DNA from: Sciurus carolinensis
Lineage: Eukaryota > Chordata > Mammalia > Rodentia > Sciuridae
Length of the DNA: 64,000 bases
Direction of reading: 5' to 3'
NCBI RefSeq assembly: GCF_902686445.1
Contig: NC_062223.1
Span: 37,914,998 to 37,978,997 of the forward strand
Shown here: positions 1 through 11,004 of the stretch, piece after piece
Position numbering within the stretch: position 1 is the first letter of the stretch
Layout of the letters: each line of letters starts with the position of its first letter
Program-made: the position numbers and the translations under genes
The notes under the pieces: generated by a model
Seen by the model: the letters and a program-made list of their open reading frames with translations, nothing else
Told to the model about the DNA's origin: nothing
Database searches by the model: none

Positions 1-1680
1 TTCTTTGGAGCAAGATCTGTGTCTTTTATTATCAGGTCCAGAACATCCCCAACCAATTTACACTGGGATGTAACACTAGTTATTGGCCTGGCAGATGGGA
101 AATGAAATAGCAGTAGTGCCTGCAAGCAATCCCTGCTGCCTGAAGGAGGCAAGAGGGCTCTACAGTATCTTCCTGCACTGGGGAAGCAATTAGGGAAGTC
201 CTCACTGAGAGAGAGTGGTCATGTTTTCAAGTTCAGAAGGTTCAGATTAGTCGTTCAGCCCGATTCGGTATCCTGTTCCATGATTCAGAGAGCAAGGTTT
301 TTATATATTAGAGTTGAAACTTTAGCAAAGCAGATCTGCCAAGCCAGAACATTTGCATTTTGGGGAGCTTTGTGCCTTCAATGATTGACCTTATATCAGT
401 GGTGTATGCCTTTCCATTATAGGACTTTTTATGCCACCAAAGAGACACTCTGACCCTCACACTTAGCCTTCAATAGTTTCTTTATTCTATGAGTTTCTCC
501 TTATCCCTCTACCTGGTCTCAATACTACTTAGCAATAATCAGCCCAATCTCCTAATGTTGTAGACATCAGTATTCCCTGAGCATTCTTGTGTTGGAATAG
601 CTTCAATTGCACTCTCTACCTGGCTGTTTGTCAAGTTACTGACAGTGTTATCTTCAGGAGTGGTTTCATGCTTTTGGATCAAAATCTCTTCTTATTCCAC
701 ATTCTACTCCTGATGAGGCCCTTCCCACTATGAGTGAAGGAATCTGGAAACCTCATCTTAATACCTGCTTTCCCAAATCACTCTTCATAACAGTGACATG
801 ATTTTGGGTCCTATGAGAAGCTGAGACCAAAATGGGGTTTGATGTGCAATATATTTATTGGGGAAAATACTGCACATGATAAAAAGGAGAGGAAAGAAGA
901 GAAGGTAGAGAGAACTTTTGGAACACTGATTGTGTCTGACATCTATGAAAAGGTCAACAGAAGGAGTGATTACTGAGTAGAAAGAATCTTAGAGTACCAC
1001 ACTAAGAAAGCCTCAGTCAGACAGCAAAGGTCTATGTCAACGAACACTACTGGTTTGTCTTAAATACTCCATTTTGCTAAGTTATTGGCTTAGATAAGCT
1101 CTGGAAGAGCATTGTTAGTGTGAACACTGAAGCTGATACGAAGAGTAAGATGTCTGAGTGGTACTCTCCCAGGGAGTTGCACAGTGTACTCCCAGATTGA
1201 TTAATATCTGGAAGGAAAGAATAAGGATCTGTAGTCTAGAGAGAGATGGCAATTTCTCTCCCAACTCACTTTCACTTGATCTATGATCAACACAAGTTAA
1301 CGATATTTGCAAAGATCTGCTTCCTCATGTATAATAGAAAAACAATATCACCTACTTCATGCCTTAATACTGTAATATAAAGTATGTAGAATTTTCCATT
1401 GTGATAAATGGTTTATAGCAAGCTTTTAAAAACATCACTTACCTCCTTGCCTTTCATAGACTTCCTCTTTGTTCCCATCAATTTCAATCTATTTGTATTT
1501 CAATTTGAGGATAATATCAGTGACCTCCAAAAATATAAACAAAGGAAATATTACAAATGCATTTTATTTTGTTAGCATGTAGATGATCTAGTTGCTTGTA
1601 TTTGATGATTAGAAAAATAAACCTACCCATAAAGGGTTTTAATATCAATTAAGAAATATGTATGCTTTCTCATAAAGGTT
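1..1680. other. Unassigned non-coding DNA
   Basis: No coding frame, RNA gene or confidently recognised repeat was found here. A segment near 850-950 (an AT-rich stretch reading tttattggggaaaatactgc, then purine-rich DNA) recalls the internal part of some LTRs, but it could not be assigned to a family. The longest ORF is only 65 codons and resembles nothing known. Confidence 0.5.
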
Positions 1681-1965
1681 ATTTTTTGGTTCTTTTAAAT
1701 TATACATAATGATATGATTCACTTTGACATAATTTTTAAGCATGGAATATAATTTTTTCTAATTCGGTCCCCAGTACTTTTTCTCTCCCTCCCTTCCCCT
1801 ATACCCTTCCCTGTGTTCTACTGATCTTTCTGCTATTTACTTACAGTTATTTTTTGAGTCAGTGTCTCGTGGAAGTACATGATGGTGAGATTCACCACGG
1901 TATATTCATACATGTATGTAGGAAAGTTAGATCAGATTCATTCCACTGTTTTCGTTTAATTGTTG
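1681..1965 (-). mobile_element. L1 3'-UTR fragment, sciurid subfamily B
   Basis: Read on the minus strand this is the purine-rich 3' UTR of a 5'-truncated L1. On the plus strand the order is an A/T-rich stretch with ttatacataatgatatg, then catggaatataatttt, then tcggtccccagtac and a pyrimidine block (ctctccctcccttcccc). The same order occurs at 22505-22665, which supports one L1 subfamily. No ORF2 sequence is retained. Confidence 0.7.
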
Positions 1966-2769
1966 ATATGGGTTTGATTTTTAAAAAAATTTTAGGTGAA
2001 AGCTTCACTGGTTTGAAATCATCAATTCCTCCAACACAGGAAGACATAAGTCAGTCATGAATATTCTCTGGAATGCCTGCGTGTATAATATTTCCTCAGT
2101 TTATTGGAGAATTTCAATATAATAGCTGAGAACTATGGCTGTTATAAACACGTCTCCTCAGGCCCATGACAAATCACTTTGTGTACTCTATGATGGAGTC
2201 ACAGATTACACCTATTTGTCAATTTCAGCTCCATTAATGATTACATGAAGAAACCCTAACTAATAGTCATCAAAAAACTGATACTTAGTTTTGATCAATA
2301 CTTCATTAAATCATTTCTGTGTGTGTGCTTTTGTAAACAAAATAATGATGTGCTGATTATTCAGGGACCTATCAAAACATTAACAACAGCAATAATGTTA
2401 ACACTCAGAACAAAGAATGCAGATAATCTCTCAGTGAGCAAATAGTAGATAGTGTCATGGCACTGCTGGAACACACCTTAGAAATAGTGCAGTCCAATGC
2501 CTTCATTCCACACACTCTCAGAGAAGTTTATTTCCAAAGTTGACTCAGACAGGTGCTAACAGGTCTTAAATATGAAGTCAGTTCCTGAAAACCCTGGACT
2601 GTTAAGCTTTTCCCTTTACATCTGCTGTGTGCTTAGCAAAGTGCTAAACAATCTAAGGAACACAGAGGAAACACAGACCCTTTCCCCCTTTTTCAAGTTG
2701 ATGACAAGTCTTAAGACAAAACCATCAGAATATGCTCATATGTAGGAATGAGAAAAGAAGAAAACAATG
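1966..2769. other. Unassigned non-coding DNA
   Basis: No gene or clear repeat. A weak L2-like stretch sits near 2625-2690 (gtgtgcttagcaaagtgcta), too degraded to call. Confidence 0.4.
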
Positions 2770-2899
2770 GGTATCTATTGATATCTCATTCCTCAAAAAT
2801 GATTTTATGTACCTAATCTCATTTTATCCTTAAAGTAACACTTAAAGTGGTATGCTTCATTTCTCCAATTTAAAAGATAAGGTAACTGAGGCCCATGAG
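2770..2899 (+). mobile_element. MIR SINE, 5' portion, split by an L1
   Basis: Matches the central MIR core by eye: cctaatctcattttatcctt, then a segment ending in gataaggtaactgaggccc. The match stops abruptly where L1 ORF2 sequence begins near 2900 and resumes after the L1 tail at about 3470. This is one MIR interrupted by a later insertion. Confidence 0.75.
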
Positions 2900-3469
2900 C
2901 CAGTTATTCACTCCTCGGTTTATACCCAAAGGACTTAAAATTAGCATACTACAGTAAGAAGTCATATCAATGTTTATAGCAGCTCAATTCACATTAGTTA
3001 GATTGTGGACCCAACCTAGATGCCCTTCAACAGATGAATGAATAGAGAAACTGTGGTATAAATACACAATGGAATATTTTTCAGCCATAAAGAATAATAG
3101 TATTAAGGCATTTGCATATAAATGGATAGAATTGGAGAAAGTCATGCTAAGTGAAATAAGTCAATCCCAGAAAACCAAAGGCAGAATGTTTTCCCTGATA
3201 AATGGATGATGACATATAATTGGGGTGAGGGGGTGGGGGGGTGAGAGGAGAATGGAGGAACTTTAGATTACAGAAAGGGAAATGAGAGGGAGGCGGTATG
3301 GAAAATGGTAGACTGAGACAGACATCATTACTCTATGTAAATGTATGGTCACACGAATGGTATGAATCTACATTGAACACAACCATAGAAATGAAATGAT
3401 GTAACCCATTTTTGTAAAATGAATCAAAATGCAGTCTGTAAAAATTTTTTTTAAAAAATTTAAAAAAAG
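2900..3469 (+). mobile_element. 5'-truncated L1 (ORF2 C-terminus plus 3' UTR)
   Basis: It opens in the ORF2 C-terminal coding region (tttatacccaaaggactt, then catgctaagtgaaataagtc), runs through a G-rich 3' UTR (gtgagggggtggggggg) and ends in an A/T-rich tail at about 3440-3469. The same ORF2 segment recurs at 41690-42000, at 62150-62370, and in reverse at 12250-12560 and 56020-56300. The reading frame is broken, so it is a dead copy. It lies inside a MIR; no clear target-site duplication was seen. Confidence 0.88.
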
Positions 3470-3545
3470 GATTAAGTGACTCCTACAAGGGTGTAGAGTC
3501 TATGAATACAAATTATCTGTGACTCCGAAGCCTTCACTACTTACC
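3470..3545 (+). mobile_element. MIR SINE, 3' portion
   Basis: Continues the MIR broken at 2899: gattaagtgactcctacaag and gtgactccgaagcc match the MIR 3' half in order and orientation. Confidence 0.65.
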
Positions 3546-4633
3546 ACTTCTAGAAGAGCACTGGGTCATCTGACATTAGATCAGATGAGGACAGTAATCT
3601 TTGGGTTTTTGAAATGAATGGTTTGATATTGTCACATCCATAATGAATGGCAGAACTAGAGCTCAAATGCAGGTCTTCCAACTCCTAACCTCCTTCCCTT
3701 CTCTCAAAACAATCTCTCTTCCTATTTTTCCCTTCAAATAGAATCAGTTTCCAGTAGCAATTTTTCCTATTGCATTTCTACTCCAAATACTATCATAAAA
3801 ATAAAGCGAGATATATGGGGGAAAAGAAACTTAAGCTTCCTTTAGGGACTTAGAATATGTACAATGCATACGCCCTTCCCCATCATTGGTTGGTTAGGGT
3901 AATGGAATAATCTAATCAATTTTGCCATAATGTTGCTCCAGGAAATCAATTAGTGTTAGTAGATTTTGTTAGTAAAATCTTCCCTAGATTATGGTAGGTA
4001 TGAGGATTACCATGCCCAATTTTGCATGACAGCATTTTGTAAAAATCTCGCTATGAATCTTTTGCATCCCTAGTTCACACTGTCATTTAGTATAGAACTT
4101 CTCTGAGGAAAGACTTTCCTCCTGTACGTAGTGGAATTGACAGCTGAAAAGATCAGAACATGTCCAGAACATGTTGCCAAGAACATTTCTAGAACATAAC
4201 TCTTCAGACATGCTATAACATTTGGAAAAGAAGACCCTAAAACAGGCACTTACCTGGAGGTCTGATTCAGTTTTTGCTGTTGCCTTAAGAAGGTAGGAAG
4301 GTATACAGAAGATAATTCCTCCACTTCATCAGTCATAAATTCTGAAGAAATACACGCATATACACAGGATGTCTTGATGATTCTCATGTGTTCCATTGTA
4401 AGATTCATGTCTGTTTAACCTGAATGGGAAAAGGTTAATGTCAGTGGACACTGGTCACAGTGAGATCATCAAGGAGAAACAGTTCAGGGACAGAGGTGTG
4501 CCGGGATGACAGAATTAATCAAAATGAGAACTAAGAAATGGAAAGAAGCTCTGGTAGATGGTGGGAATTTTCCTTAATCAGCTGATTCTTATCCACCTTG
4601 AAATACTTTCCTTCTATGACAGCAACAAAACAA
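3546..4633. other. Unassigned DNA with a weak MIR-like stretch
   Basis: Around 3560-3705 there is a second, degraded MIR-like tail (gaatggcagaactagagctc followed by aatgcaggtcttcc). The remainder shows no gene or repeat. Confidence 0.4.
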
Positions 4634-4658
4634 AACACACACACACACACACACACAA
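4634..4658. repeat. (CA)n microsatellite
   Basis: About 12 uninterrupted CA units directly after an A/C-rich lead-in (aacaaaacaaaa). Confidence 0.97.
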
Positions 4659-5409
4659 CTTGGAAGATTCTGGGTTTCAGTATTTTCAGAATGGTGAGTG
4701 AATAGTGTGGAAATAACCATAGAAAAAGATAAAGTCTAAATGAACCAAACATTCTTTGAAATTGCTTTGTAGGTTGAAACTCTTACCCCTGTACTGATCA
4801 GAGGGTAGGATGTAGTCAACTGTGTAGTCTGGGAGATAGTAAATTAAAAGACTTGACTGTTTTAAGAATGTGTTATTGTCTCAAATAAGATTTTTTTTTT
4901 ATTCTTTCAGGAACTCATTTTCATTCTGACTCCTAATGAGTTGTGTGTTTTTCATTTAGCATCCCATTCTGTTTGAATCTTTCAACTTTTATTTCTGAGC
5001 AATAATTGCACTGATAAACAATTATAATAGTTGGTGTACAAAGACAGATTTTTTTTCATGAGTAATTCAAGTACACAGTGAATACTTTTACTGTGGGCTA
5101 GGATTAATCTTTGTGGTGTTGCCCTAGCATAGTCTGTGGATTTAATTATTATTAATCTGGATAAATTTTAACTTTAAAAACATTAATTTAACTCACCAGG
5201 TCTCCTGGCTCATTAATCTCTTCAATAGTGCCACTTAGGATAAAATTGCTCATCAAACAACAGTGATTTAATCATAAATATGCGGAAGTAGAATAGCAGC
5301 CGTATTGCAGAGTTGTAGGACTCACAATATTCTCCACTTCTTAGCAGTCTTCATTCTTAATAACATCAGTCATTCCCCCACTTCATTAAAAAATAATTAT
5401 CTACTAATG
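4659..5409. other. Unassigned AT-rich DNA
   Basis: No coding or repeat signal recognised. Confidence 0.4.
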
Positions 5410-5502
5410 AGACTTTCTCTCTTCCTCTCTCCTTCTCTCCCCCCCCTTACACACACACACACATACACAAACACACACATTCACACACGCGCACACACTC
5501 AC
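5410..5502. repeat. Compound (CT)n / C-run / (CA)n simple repeat
   Basis: A pyrimidine tract (tttctctcttcctctctcc) leads into a run of C and then interrupted CA repeats. The tract gives spurious open frames on both strands rich in His/Thr or Cys/Val, which are artefacts of low complexity. Confidence 0.93.
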
Positions 5503-5789
5503 CTTCAAACAGAGTCCAAAAATGTCAAAGAACTTCACTTTCCTATCCTTCAGAAAAAGCAAAGCCCTCTCCATGCCTGCTCCAAACCATTGAGAGATAG
5601 ATGAGGCTTGAAATGATAAAGCATACTGATAACACAAGCTGGTATGATTATTGTTATTGTTGAGAACTTCCCCTTTTTTCCCCCCATATCATAGATGTTT
5701 CTTCCAGATTAAAAATGATTTTGATACATGATAAGCTTGAGGACCAGATATTGTTTGTGTGGTTCATACACAGTACGCCAGATCTTCAT

Positions 5790-5950
5790 GTTAGGTCATT
5801 GAGATGGTTGTCGTTATTTTCTGTTTTTAATCTGAGGAACTAGAAGAGACTATCAGATCTGTGTACAATCAAATAAACACTGGAACCCAGTTTCATCACT
5901 AGATCTGCCTCTCGAGTGAATGTTATTCCCCGTACTTCCCTACATTATTC
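5790..5950 (+). mobile_element. Possible degraded MIR
   Basis: A faint MIR-like order is seen (ttttaatctgaggaactaga, then actggaacccag). Divergence is high and the call is weak. Confidence 0.3.
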
Positions 5951-6159
5951 TTTTGCTTGAGTATCAGTTGATTCTTATTTCTGCACCTAATTGTTATGTA
6001 GAAAATAAGAATAATAATGTACTATTTTTATGATGGAAATAGTTTTAAGAAAGAATAGCCACAATCTTATTTCATTCTTAGTATGTGCTGATGGCTGCAC
6101 ATAAATCCTATCAGCTAACTTCCAGTGTGGCATGAGGTTTTTTTTGGTTTTAGTTTGAT

Positions 6160-6300
6160 TTTTGCTTTGTTTTTAGAGTTGAGGATGCTGAAACTCGGAG
6201 AACTTAGTTAACATGTGATGCCTCATGTTATACTTATGGTTAATCAGATGTGGTAGAAATAAACTTCCAACCCTGATCTATTCAACCATAAAGCTCCTAT
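6160..6300 (+). mobile_element. Degraded MIR
   Basis: Core-like sequence gttgaggatgctgaaactcg followed by acttagttaacatgtgatgc, then a segment comparable to the MIR 3' half (gtggtagaaataaacttcc). Confidence 0.45.
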
Positions 6301-7811
6301 TTTCAATCACCTTATTATTTGGAAGTACTTCCTAAGCTGAAATATGCCTTTCAAATTTTAGGGATTATTATAACAGTTTAAAAAATAAAATTGATTTCTT
6401 GCCATTTGTAATTAGCCCTTGACTTGAACTGAGGAAATGGCTATCACCTCCTTTGTGTGAAATATTCTATCCTGATTTTCTTTGGCTGTAGTTCACATTG
6501 CTAACTCCTCATGGCAGAATGTTACAGCCCAGGAGAGAGCCAGAACTGCCTGCTACTTCATCCACAAAGCCCAGCTACATGGAGAGCCAGTGATTTACAG
6601 TCTGCAGCCGGCATAGAAACAGGCGGATCGGTTGGACTGCAAAAGCCTATTGAGAAATGTACAAAACCTACTTTCACACATGATTTATATCATTTGGAGC
6701 AAACAACTGATAATCTTTCTGAAGCTATGGACTAGGCTATTTTAGACCAGTGAATGATAGTGTCTCAGAATTTATTCCTATAGCTAACTCTTTCTCTTTC
6801 CTCATTCCTTCTCTAGTTTTATAGACACTAAGGGAAATATCTCTGGCTTCAGATTTATCATAACAAACAGAACTTGGAAAGAAAGCTAGAGCCATATGTT
6901 TTCTATAAATTAAATGTTTCAATTAGAGACCTCTATAGGATATATGTGTCAGAAAAGCATAGCATATTACTGATATGAAAGAACATTATTTCGGGCTATG
7001 ATTTAAATATGCCAGACTTGCTACTTGGCATTAACTGCTAGTTCTCTGTTTTATTGTTTTTTTAGAAATATTAGAATTACTTATTATGTAGATGAGAAGT
7101 GAACGTGACACATGAAATATCTAACAGAGAAATCGGGGGTGAGATAGCTAAAGAGAGAGAAGTATTTATGATAATCAAAATGAGGGTTTTACTCTCTTGG
7201 TACTAATAAAACAATAAAAACAAAGAACATTTGAAATGAATGCATGTGAAGGTGAAGCGCAAGGCTTTAAAAAATTTGATTCCTGATTACTTGTTTTCCA
7301 TGGAGAGTTACATTCAATTGCCAGTACCCAATGGAATACTGCCTATTGCTTCTCTTAATTTTCAATAGAAGCAGACAGTGCTCTGATTTTTTTTTTCATG
7401 GAAGTTGCCAGGAATCCTCCTAGAAGTGTACTGATCCTTCCTCAGAGATGTCTATCTCAGTGGCACAAGTATTCAGAAAGTGTACTTTCTGCAAACTGGA
7501 GGAGATAATCTTCTTGTTGCTAGTCTAAAAGTCCAGAGTATGATGTTCTACAAAATCAGGCTTGAATTGGGAGATGCAATCCTTGAAAATATAAAAGATC
7601 ATATTTGAGAGAGTAAGTTTACCCCAAGTATACATCCTGGCAGAACACTGACATAAAGTTAGATCAACAAGATTAAAACAATACCAACAAGAACTTTAAC
7701 TCCCTGACCACCTGAATCGTCTTCACATGGGTAGTCACTTGTCACACTCCAGTGAGGTGATTAACTAACTTGGGATGGTTAAAGATGGAATATGCTCTTC
7801 TCCTGCTATGT
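6301..7811. other. Single-copy non-coding DNA
   Basis: No repeat recognised. A 74-codon ORF at 6511-6735 (+) lies in a stretch less AT-rich than its surroundings, but it has no recognisable domain, and neither splice sites nor promoter elements support it as a gene. The stretch may be a conserved non-coding element; only cross-species alignment would tell. Confidence 0.4.
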
Positions 7812-7812
7812 G

Positions 7813-7851
<39 letters not shown>

Positions 7852-7854
7852 TTT
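7812..7854. repeat. (TTTTC)n plus T20 tract
   Basis: Several TTTTC-like units at 7813-7834, then 20 consecutive T at 7835-7854. Seen from the minus strand it is a poly(A) tail at the 3' end of the sequence at 7855-8108. Confidence 0.95.
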
Positions 7855-8108
7855 GCTCATTTTACATTTTTATTTGCCAATATGGCATATTTGATATCTG
7901 CACCAAGTGCTGCTGGTCTCCCCATATCCTGGGATCCTATAGTCCTTATATCTAAAACAATGCCAGGATATCTATGGTGTTTTCATTTATTTATTTTCTA
8001 TACTTCTTTTCCCTGTTGGTGTAAGTACACCTTCTTCCTTCCTTTACCTCTTCTTTGGTTTTTTTTCACTCCCCAAATTGAACTTTCCATTATCCATAGG
8101 AGTTTCTA
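7855..8108 (-). pseudogene. Candidate retrocopied 3' end (source unknown)
   Basis: On the minus strand this segment ends with an AATAAA polyadenylation hexamer (plus-strand tttatt at 7869-7874), 14 nt before the A20 tract. That is the usual layout of a retrotransposed transcript end. The sequence does not resemble the L1 or SINE tails elsewhere in the window. The parent gene was not recognised, the 5' limit is a guess, and no target-site duplication was identified. It could instead be an uncatalogued repeat. Confidence 0.35.
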
Positions 8109-8230
8109 GGTCACAAACCTACTCTCAGGAAAATACAATAGACATTTGTCTGTGATAGGGGACACAAAATTTGATTTGTGTTTAAAATAAAGGATATTAG
8201 AAAATTTGGGAAAGAGTAAAACACATGATT

Positions 8231-8340
8231 GTGGTGGTATAACTTAGTGGTAGAAGGCATGCTTAGCATGAACAAAGACCTAGGCTCAATCCCCGTCACA
8301 ACACACAGACACACAGACACACACATACACACAAACTAAA
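8231..8340 (+). mobile_element. ID SINE with CA-rich tail
   Basis: tRNA-Ala-derived ID body: A-box region ataacttagtggtagaag, loop gcatgcttagcatg, B-box region ggctcaatccccg, then a (CA)n-type tail at 8296-8335. It has diverged from the ID at 58630-58703. Confidence 0.75.
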
Positions 8341-9236
8341 AGAAATTTCTAATCCTCCCTCCCAGGATTAACCTGGTCTATCATTTTGATATTTTTTATT
8401 ATTTCTGAGTCCCAGAAAGTGTCTGGAAGAATTTTCACCAATTTAGTATAGATATTTACATTGCTTTGGTCTTATTCTAGTAAATGAGAAAAGCCAGCTC
8501 TCAGAGGAAAGACTAAAAATTTATGTATAAACACATGCTTAAAAAATTACAGATACAAAAAGATATATAAGATACTATTTACAAATAATAAGAAAACATA
8601 CAATGTCTTATTGTAAATTTCATATGAACAAGTAATTGTCATAGAATGCTTTTGCTAATTTTTAGTGAAAACTATCATCTATAGCCAACTGATGGTTGCA
8701 ATTGATGAATGAGTATTTCCAATATGGATATTAACATTTTTATTTACATTAAAATTTAAGGTAAAAATGAAACAATAAAGAAATATCAAAGCAAGCTAAT
8801 TCACCAATGACATAAACAACATTTTTGTTGAATTGAAAAAGAATATTTAAATTCTGGGAAAAGATTTCTTCTATTAGCTGTGCTATTCATAATGTAATAT
8901 CTAAAGACAGTACACACTAGTTTTATTCATGTTATTAACACATTTCTATCACTTTTCAAAATTTAGACCATGTATTCTTAAGGAATGTGATGTGGCCCCA
9001 CAAGAAAAAAAGTATAAAACTATTTCTCAAGATGAGATAAAAAATTTTACTCTTTCTATATATATAAAGCACAGATACACAGATAGCACTTGAGTAGTAA
9101 TATAATACATCTGTGATATAAATATTTCACATGGGGAGGCATTTAGGAAAAATGATCTAAAATGGCTCTTTAAGGGGTGATAATAATCAGTAAAAAGTTT
9201 GAGAATTATTTTAAAGTAAGATAACAAGAGACCAAG
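8341..9236. other. Unassigned AT-rich DNA
   Basis: Very AT-rich; no gene or confidently assignable repeat. Confidence 0.4.
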
Positions 9237-9639
9237 CCCTGGCTAAGTATTTTGGTAGGCACTATAATCCTGGTTACTCAGAAGGCTGAGACAAAAGAAT
9301 CACAAGTTCAAGGCCAGCCTCCACACTTAGAGAGACCATGTCTTTTTTTTTTTTTTTGGTACCAGAAATATTGAACGCAGGGGCAATTAACCACTGAGAC
9401 ACATCCCCAGTCCTCTTTGTTTTTTATTTGGAGATAAAGTCTCACTAAGCTGCTTAGGACTTCACTAAATTGTTCAGGCTGTTTTTGAACTCATGATCCT
9501 CCTGCCTCAGTCTCCTGAACACTGGGATTTCAGGTGTGTGCCACTGTACCTGGTGAGAGATCCTGCCTTTAAATAAAAAAAATAAGAAGTCTGGGGATGC
9601 AACTCGGTGGTATAGAGTTTCAGGGTTCAATCACAATAC
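9237..9639 (+). mobile_element. B1-dID SINE (host copy, split)
   Basis: The 7SL-derived B1 half is at 9237-9343 (cactataatcctggttactc, aggctgagacaaaagaatca, aaggccagcctcc). The rest, including the ID half (ctggggatgcaactcggtgg then ggttcaatcacaatac), is at 9556-9639. The two parts are continuous once the reverse SINE at 9344-9555 and one duplicated 13-mer are removed. Confidence 0.88.
9344..9555 (-). mobile_element. B1-dID SINE nested in the SINE at 9237-9639
   Basis: Full-length reverse copy. The tail is the T-run ending at 9357; the ID half contains ggtaccag and acatccccagtcctc, and the B1 half contains ctcctgcctcagtctcctg and ends in ccactgtacctggtg. It is flanked by a target-site duplication: agagaccatgtct (9331-9343) and agagatcctgcct (9556-9568), 11 of 13 identical. 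Confidence 0.92.
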
Positions 9640-9708
9640 TGAAGAAGGAAGAAAAGAAAAGGAAGAGGGAGGGAAAGAAGGAGAGCAGAGAGGGAAGGAG
9701 GGAAGAAG
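9640..9708. repeat. (GGAA)n / purine-rich tract
   Basis: Purine-only low-complexity DNA following the ID half of the host SINE, probably its degenerated A-rich tail. Confidence 0.85.
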
Positions 9709-9968
9709 GGCTCACACTCTGATTTGTAGTGTTTGCTGATTTCTGTGGTGTTCACATTGTGGCTGATGTCTAACTACCAATATGATGTCTCTGAATGTGG
9801 AACTGGAAAGGTGGTATGGCAGGACATTGTCAGACACTGTTTCCACTATTCATCTATCATAGATAGGAGCAAAGTTTAGAGCACAGAGAAATATAAAATA
9901 TAACAAAATAAATAAGTCATATGTTTTATGTATTCTTATATAAATTATTTAGTTGGAAGTTTATACAA

Positions 9969-10397
9969 CTTAGTATTATGGTTTAGACATAAGGTGTCCC
10001 CCAAAATCTCATGTGTAAGGCAATGCGAAAAAGTTTAGAGGTGACATAAGTGGGTTATAAGGGTCTAAATCTAATCAGTGCATTCATCTATGATAGGGAT
10101 TAACTAGGTGGTAACTTTAGGCAGGTGGTGTGTGCCTGGAAGAGGTGGGCGTGCTTTAGGTTCTGAATTTTGCTCCCGGGGAGCAGAGTGCTCTCTCTCC
10201 TCCTGATTGCCATGTTCTTCTCCACACTTTTCTTTCAAGAAGTTGTGCCTCTCCTCAGGCCCAGAGCACTGGAGTTTGCCATCTACAAATTGAGACCTTG
10301 GAAACCATGAGCACCCATAATAAACTTTTCATGCTCTAAATTTGTGCTTGCCAGGTCTTTGGGTCACAGCAGTAGAAATGCTGACTAAAACACTTAG
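9969..10397 (+). mobile_element. Solo LTR, MaLR-type, with perfect 5-bp TSD
   Basis: The LTR body is at 9974-10392. It begins tattatggtttagacat (a TG start mutated to TA) and ends gctgactaaaaca. It is bounded by the direct repeat cttag (9969-9973 and 10393-10397), the 5-bp duplication expected for ERVL-MaLR elements. A polyadenylation hexamer AATAAA lies at about 10319, in the right place for an LTR R region. No internal retroviral sequence is attached, so it is a solo LTR. Confidence 0.85.
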
Positions 10398-10431
10398 TTT
10401 TCATTAAAATTTTTGTTAAAACAACCAACAA

Positions 10432-10510
10432 GGGCTGGGTGTGTGGCTCAGTGGTAGAGCACATGCATTAGTATGTTCAATATCCTGGGTTCAATTCAAT
10501 TGAATTAAAA
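10432..10510 (+). mobile_element. ID SINE
   Basis: Body gggctgggtgtgtggctcag, then tggtagagcacatgc, then a B-box region ctgggttcaattc. The 3' end is altered and contains a 14-bp AT palindrome (aattcaattgaatt, 10493-10506) instead of the usual ccccagcacc end. Confidence 0.8.
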
Positions 10511-10853
10511 ATCAGTCCCAAACTTTTGACCCTTGCATCCCATGAGAAGGCTTGAGCCGGCTCCTGCATACCACTAGATGGCAAATACAAAGTTCATAGT
10601 AGGCCCCTTGTAGACACCTAAAAGAGACAGCTCATTCAGTCATGTTGAAATGTATACCTAGAGGGGTCCTTGCTTTCTGTTAACTGACTGAGACATAATG
10701 ATAGTGTAGGAAAATAAAAAGTGGAGGCTTTAGCTGTGGGCAATAATTACAAGGTCAATGTCTTTGATGTGCTGGTGTTGATTTGTAACTGGATTACTGT
10801 CTACATGGACTGCTTCTGCCACGTGCTCTTCTGTTTTTTATTAGAAAAAAAGC

Positions 10854-10855
<2 letters not shown>
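10511..10855. other. Unassigned non-coding DNA
   Basis: No recognised gene or repeat between the ID element and the TG tract. Confidence 0.4.

Positions 10856-10891
<36 letters not shown>
10856..10891. repeat. (TG)n microsatellite
   Basis: About 17 uninterrupted TG units; likely length-polymorphic. Confidence 0.97.
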
Positions 10892-10893
<2 letters not shown>

Positions 10894-11004
10894 TGCACCA
10901 GTGTCTCTGCATCCCAACACAACTGTTCTGAAAGTAGGTTTATTACGTAAGAATATTTTCAGAATTTAAAAAGTGATTGCATACTGTATATCTTATATCT
11001 ATAC

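Noticed and set aside
5305..5637. Histidine/threonine-rich and cysteine/valine-rich ORFs on the two strands
   Set aside because: Direct translations of the CA/GT tract at about 5449-5502.
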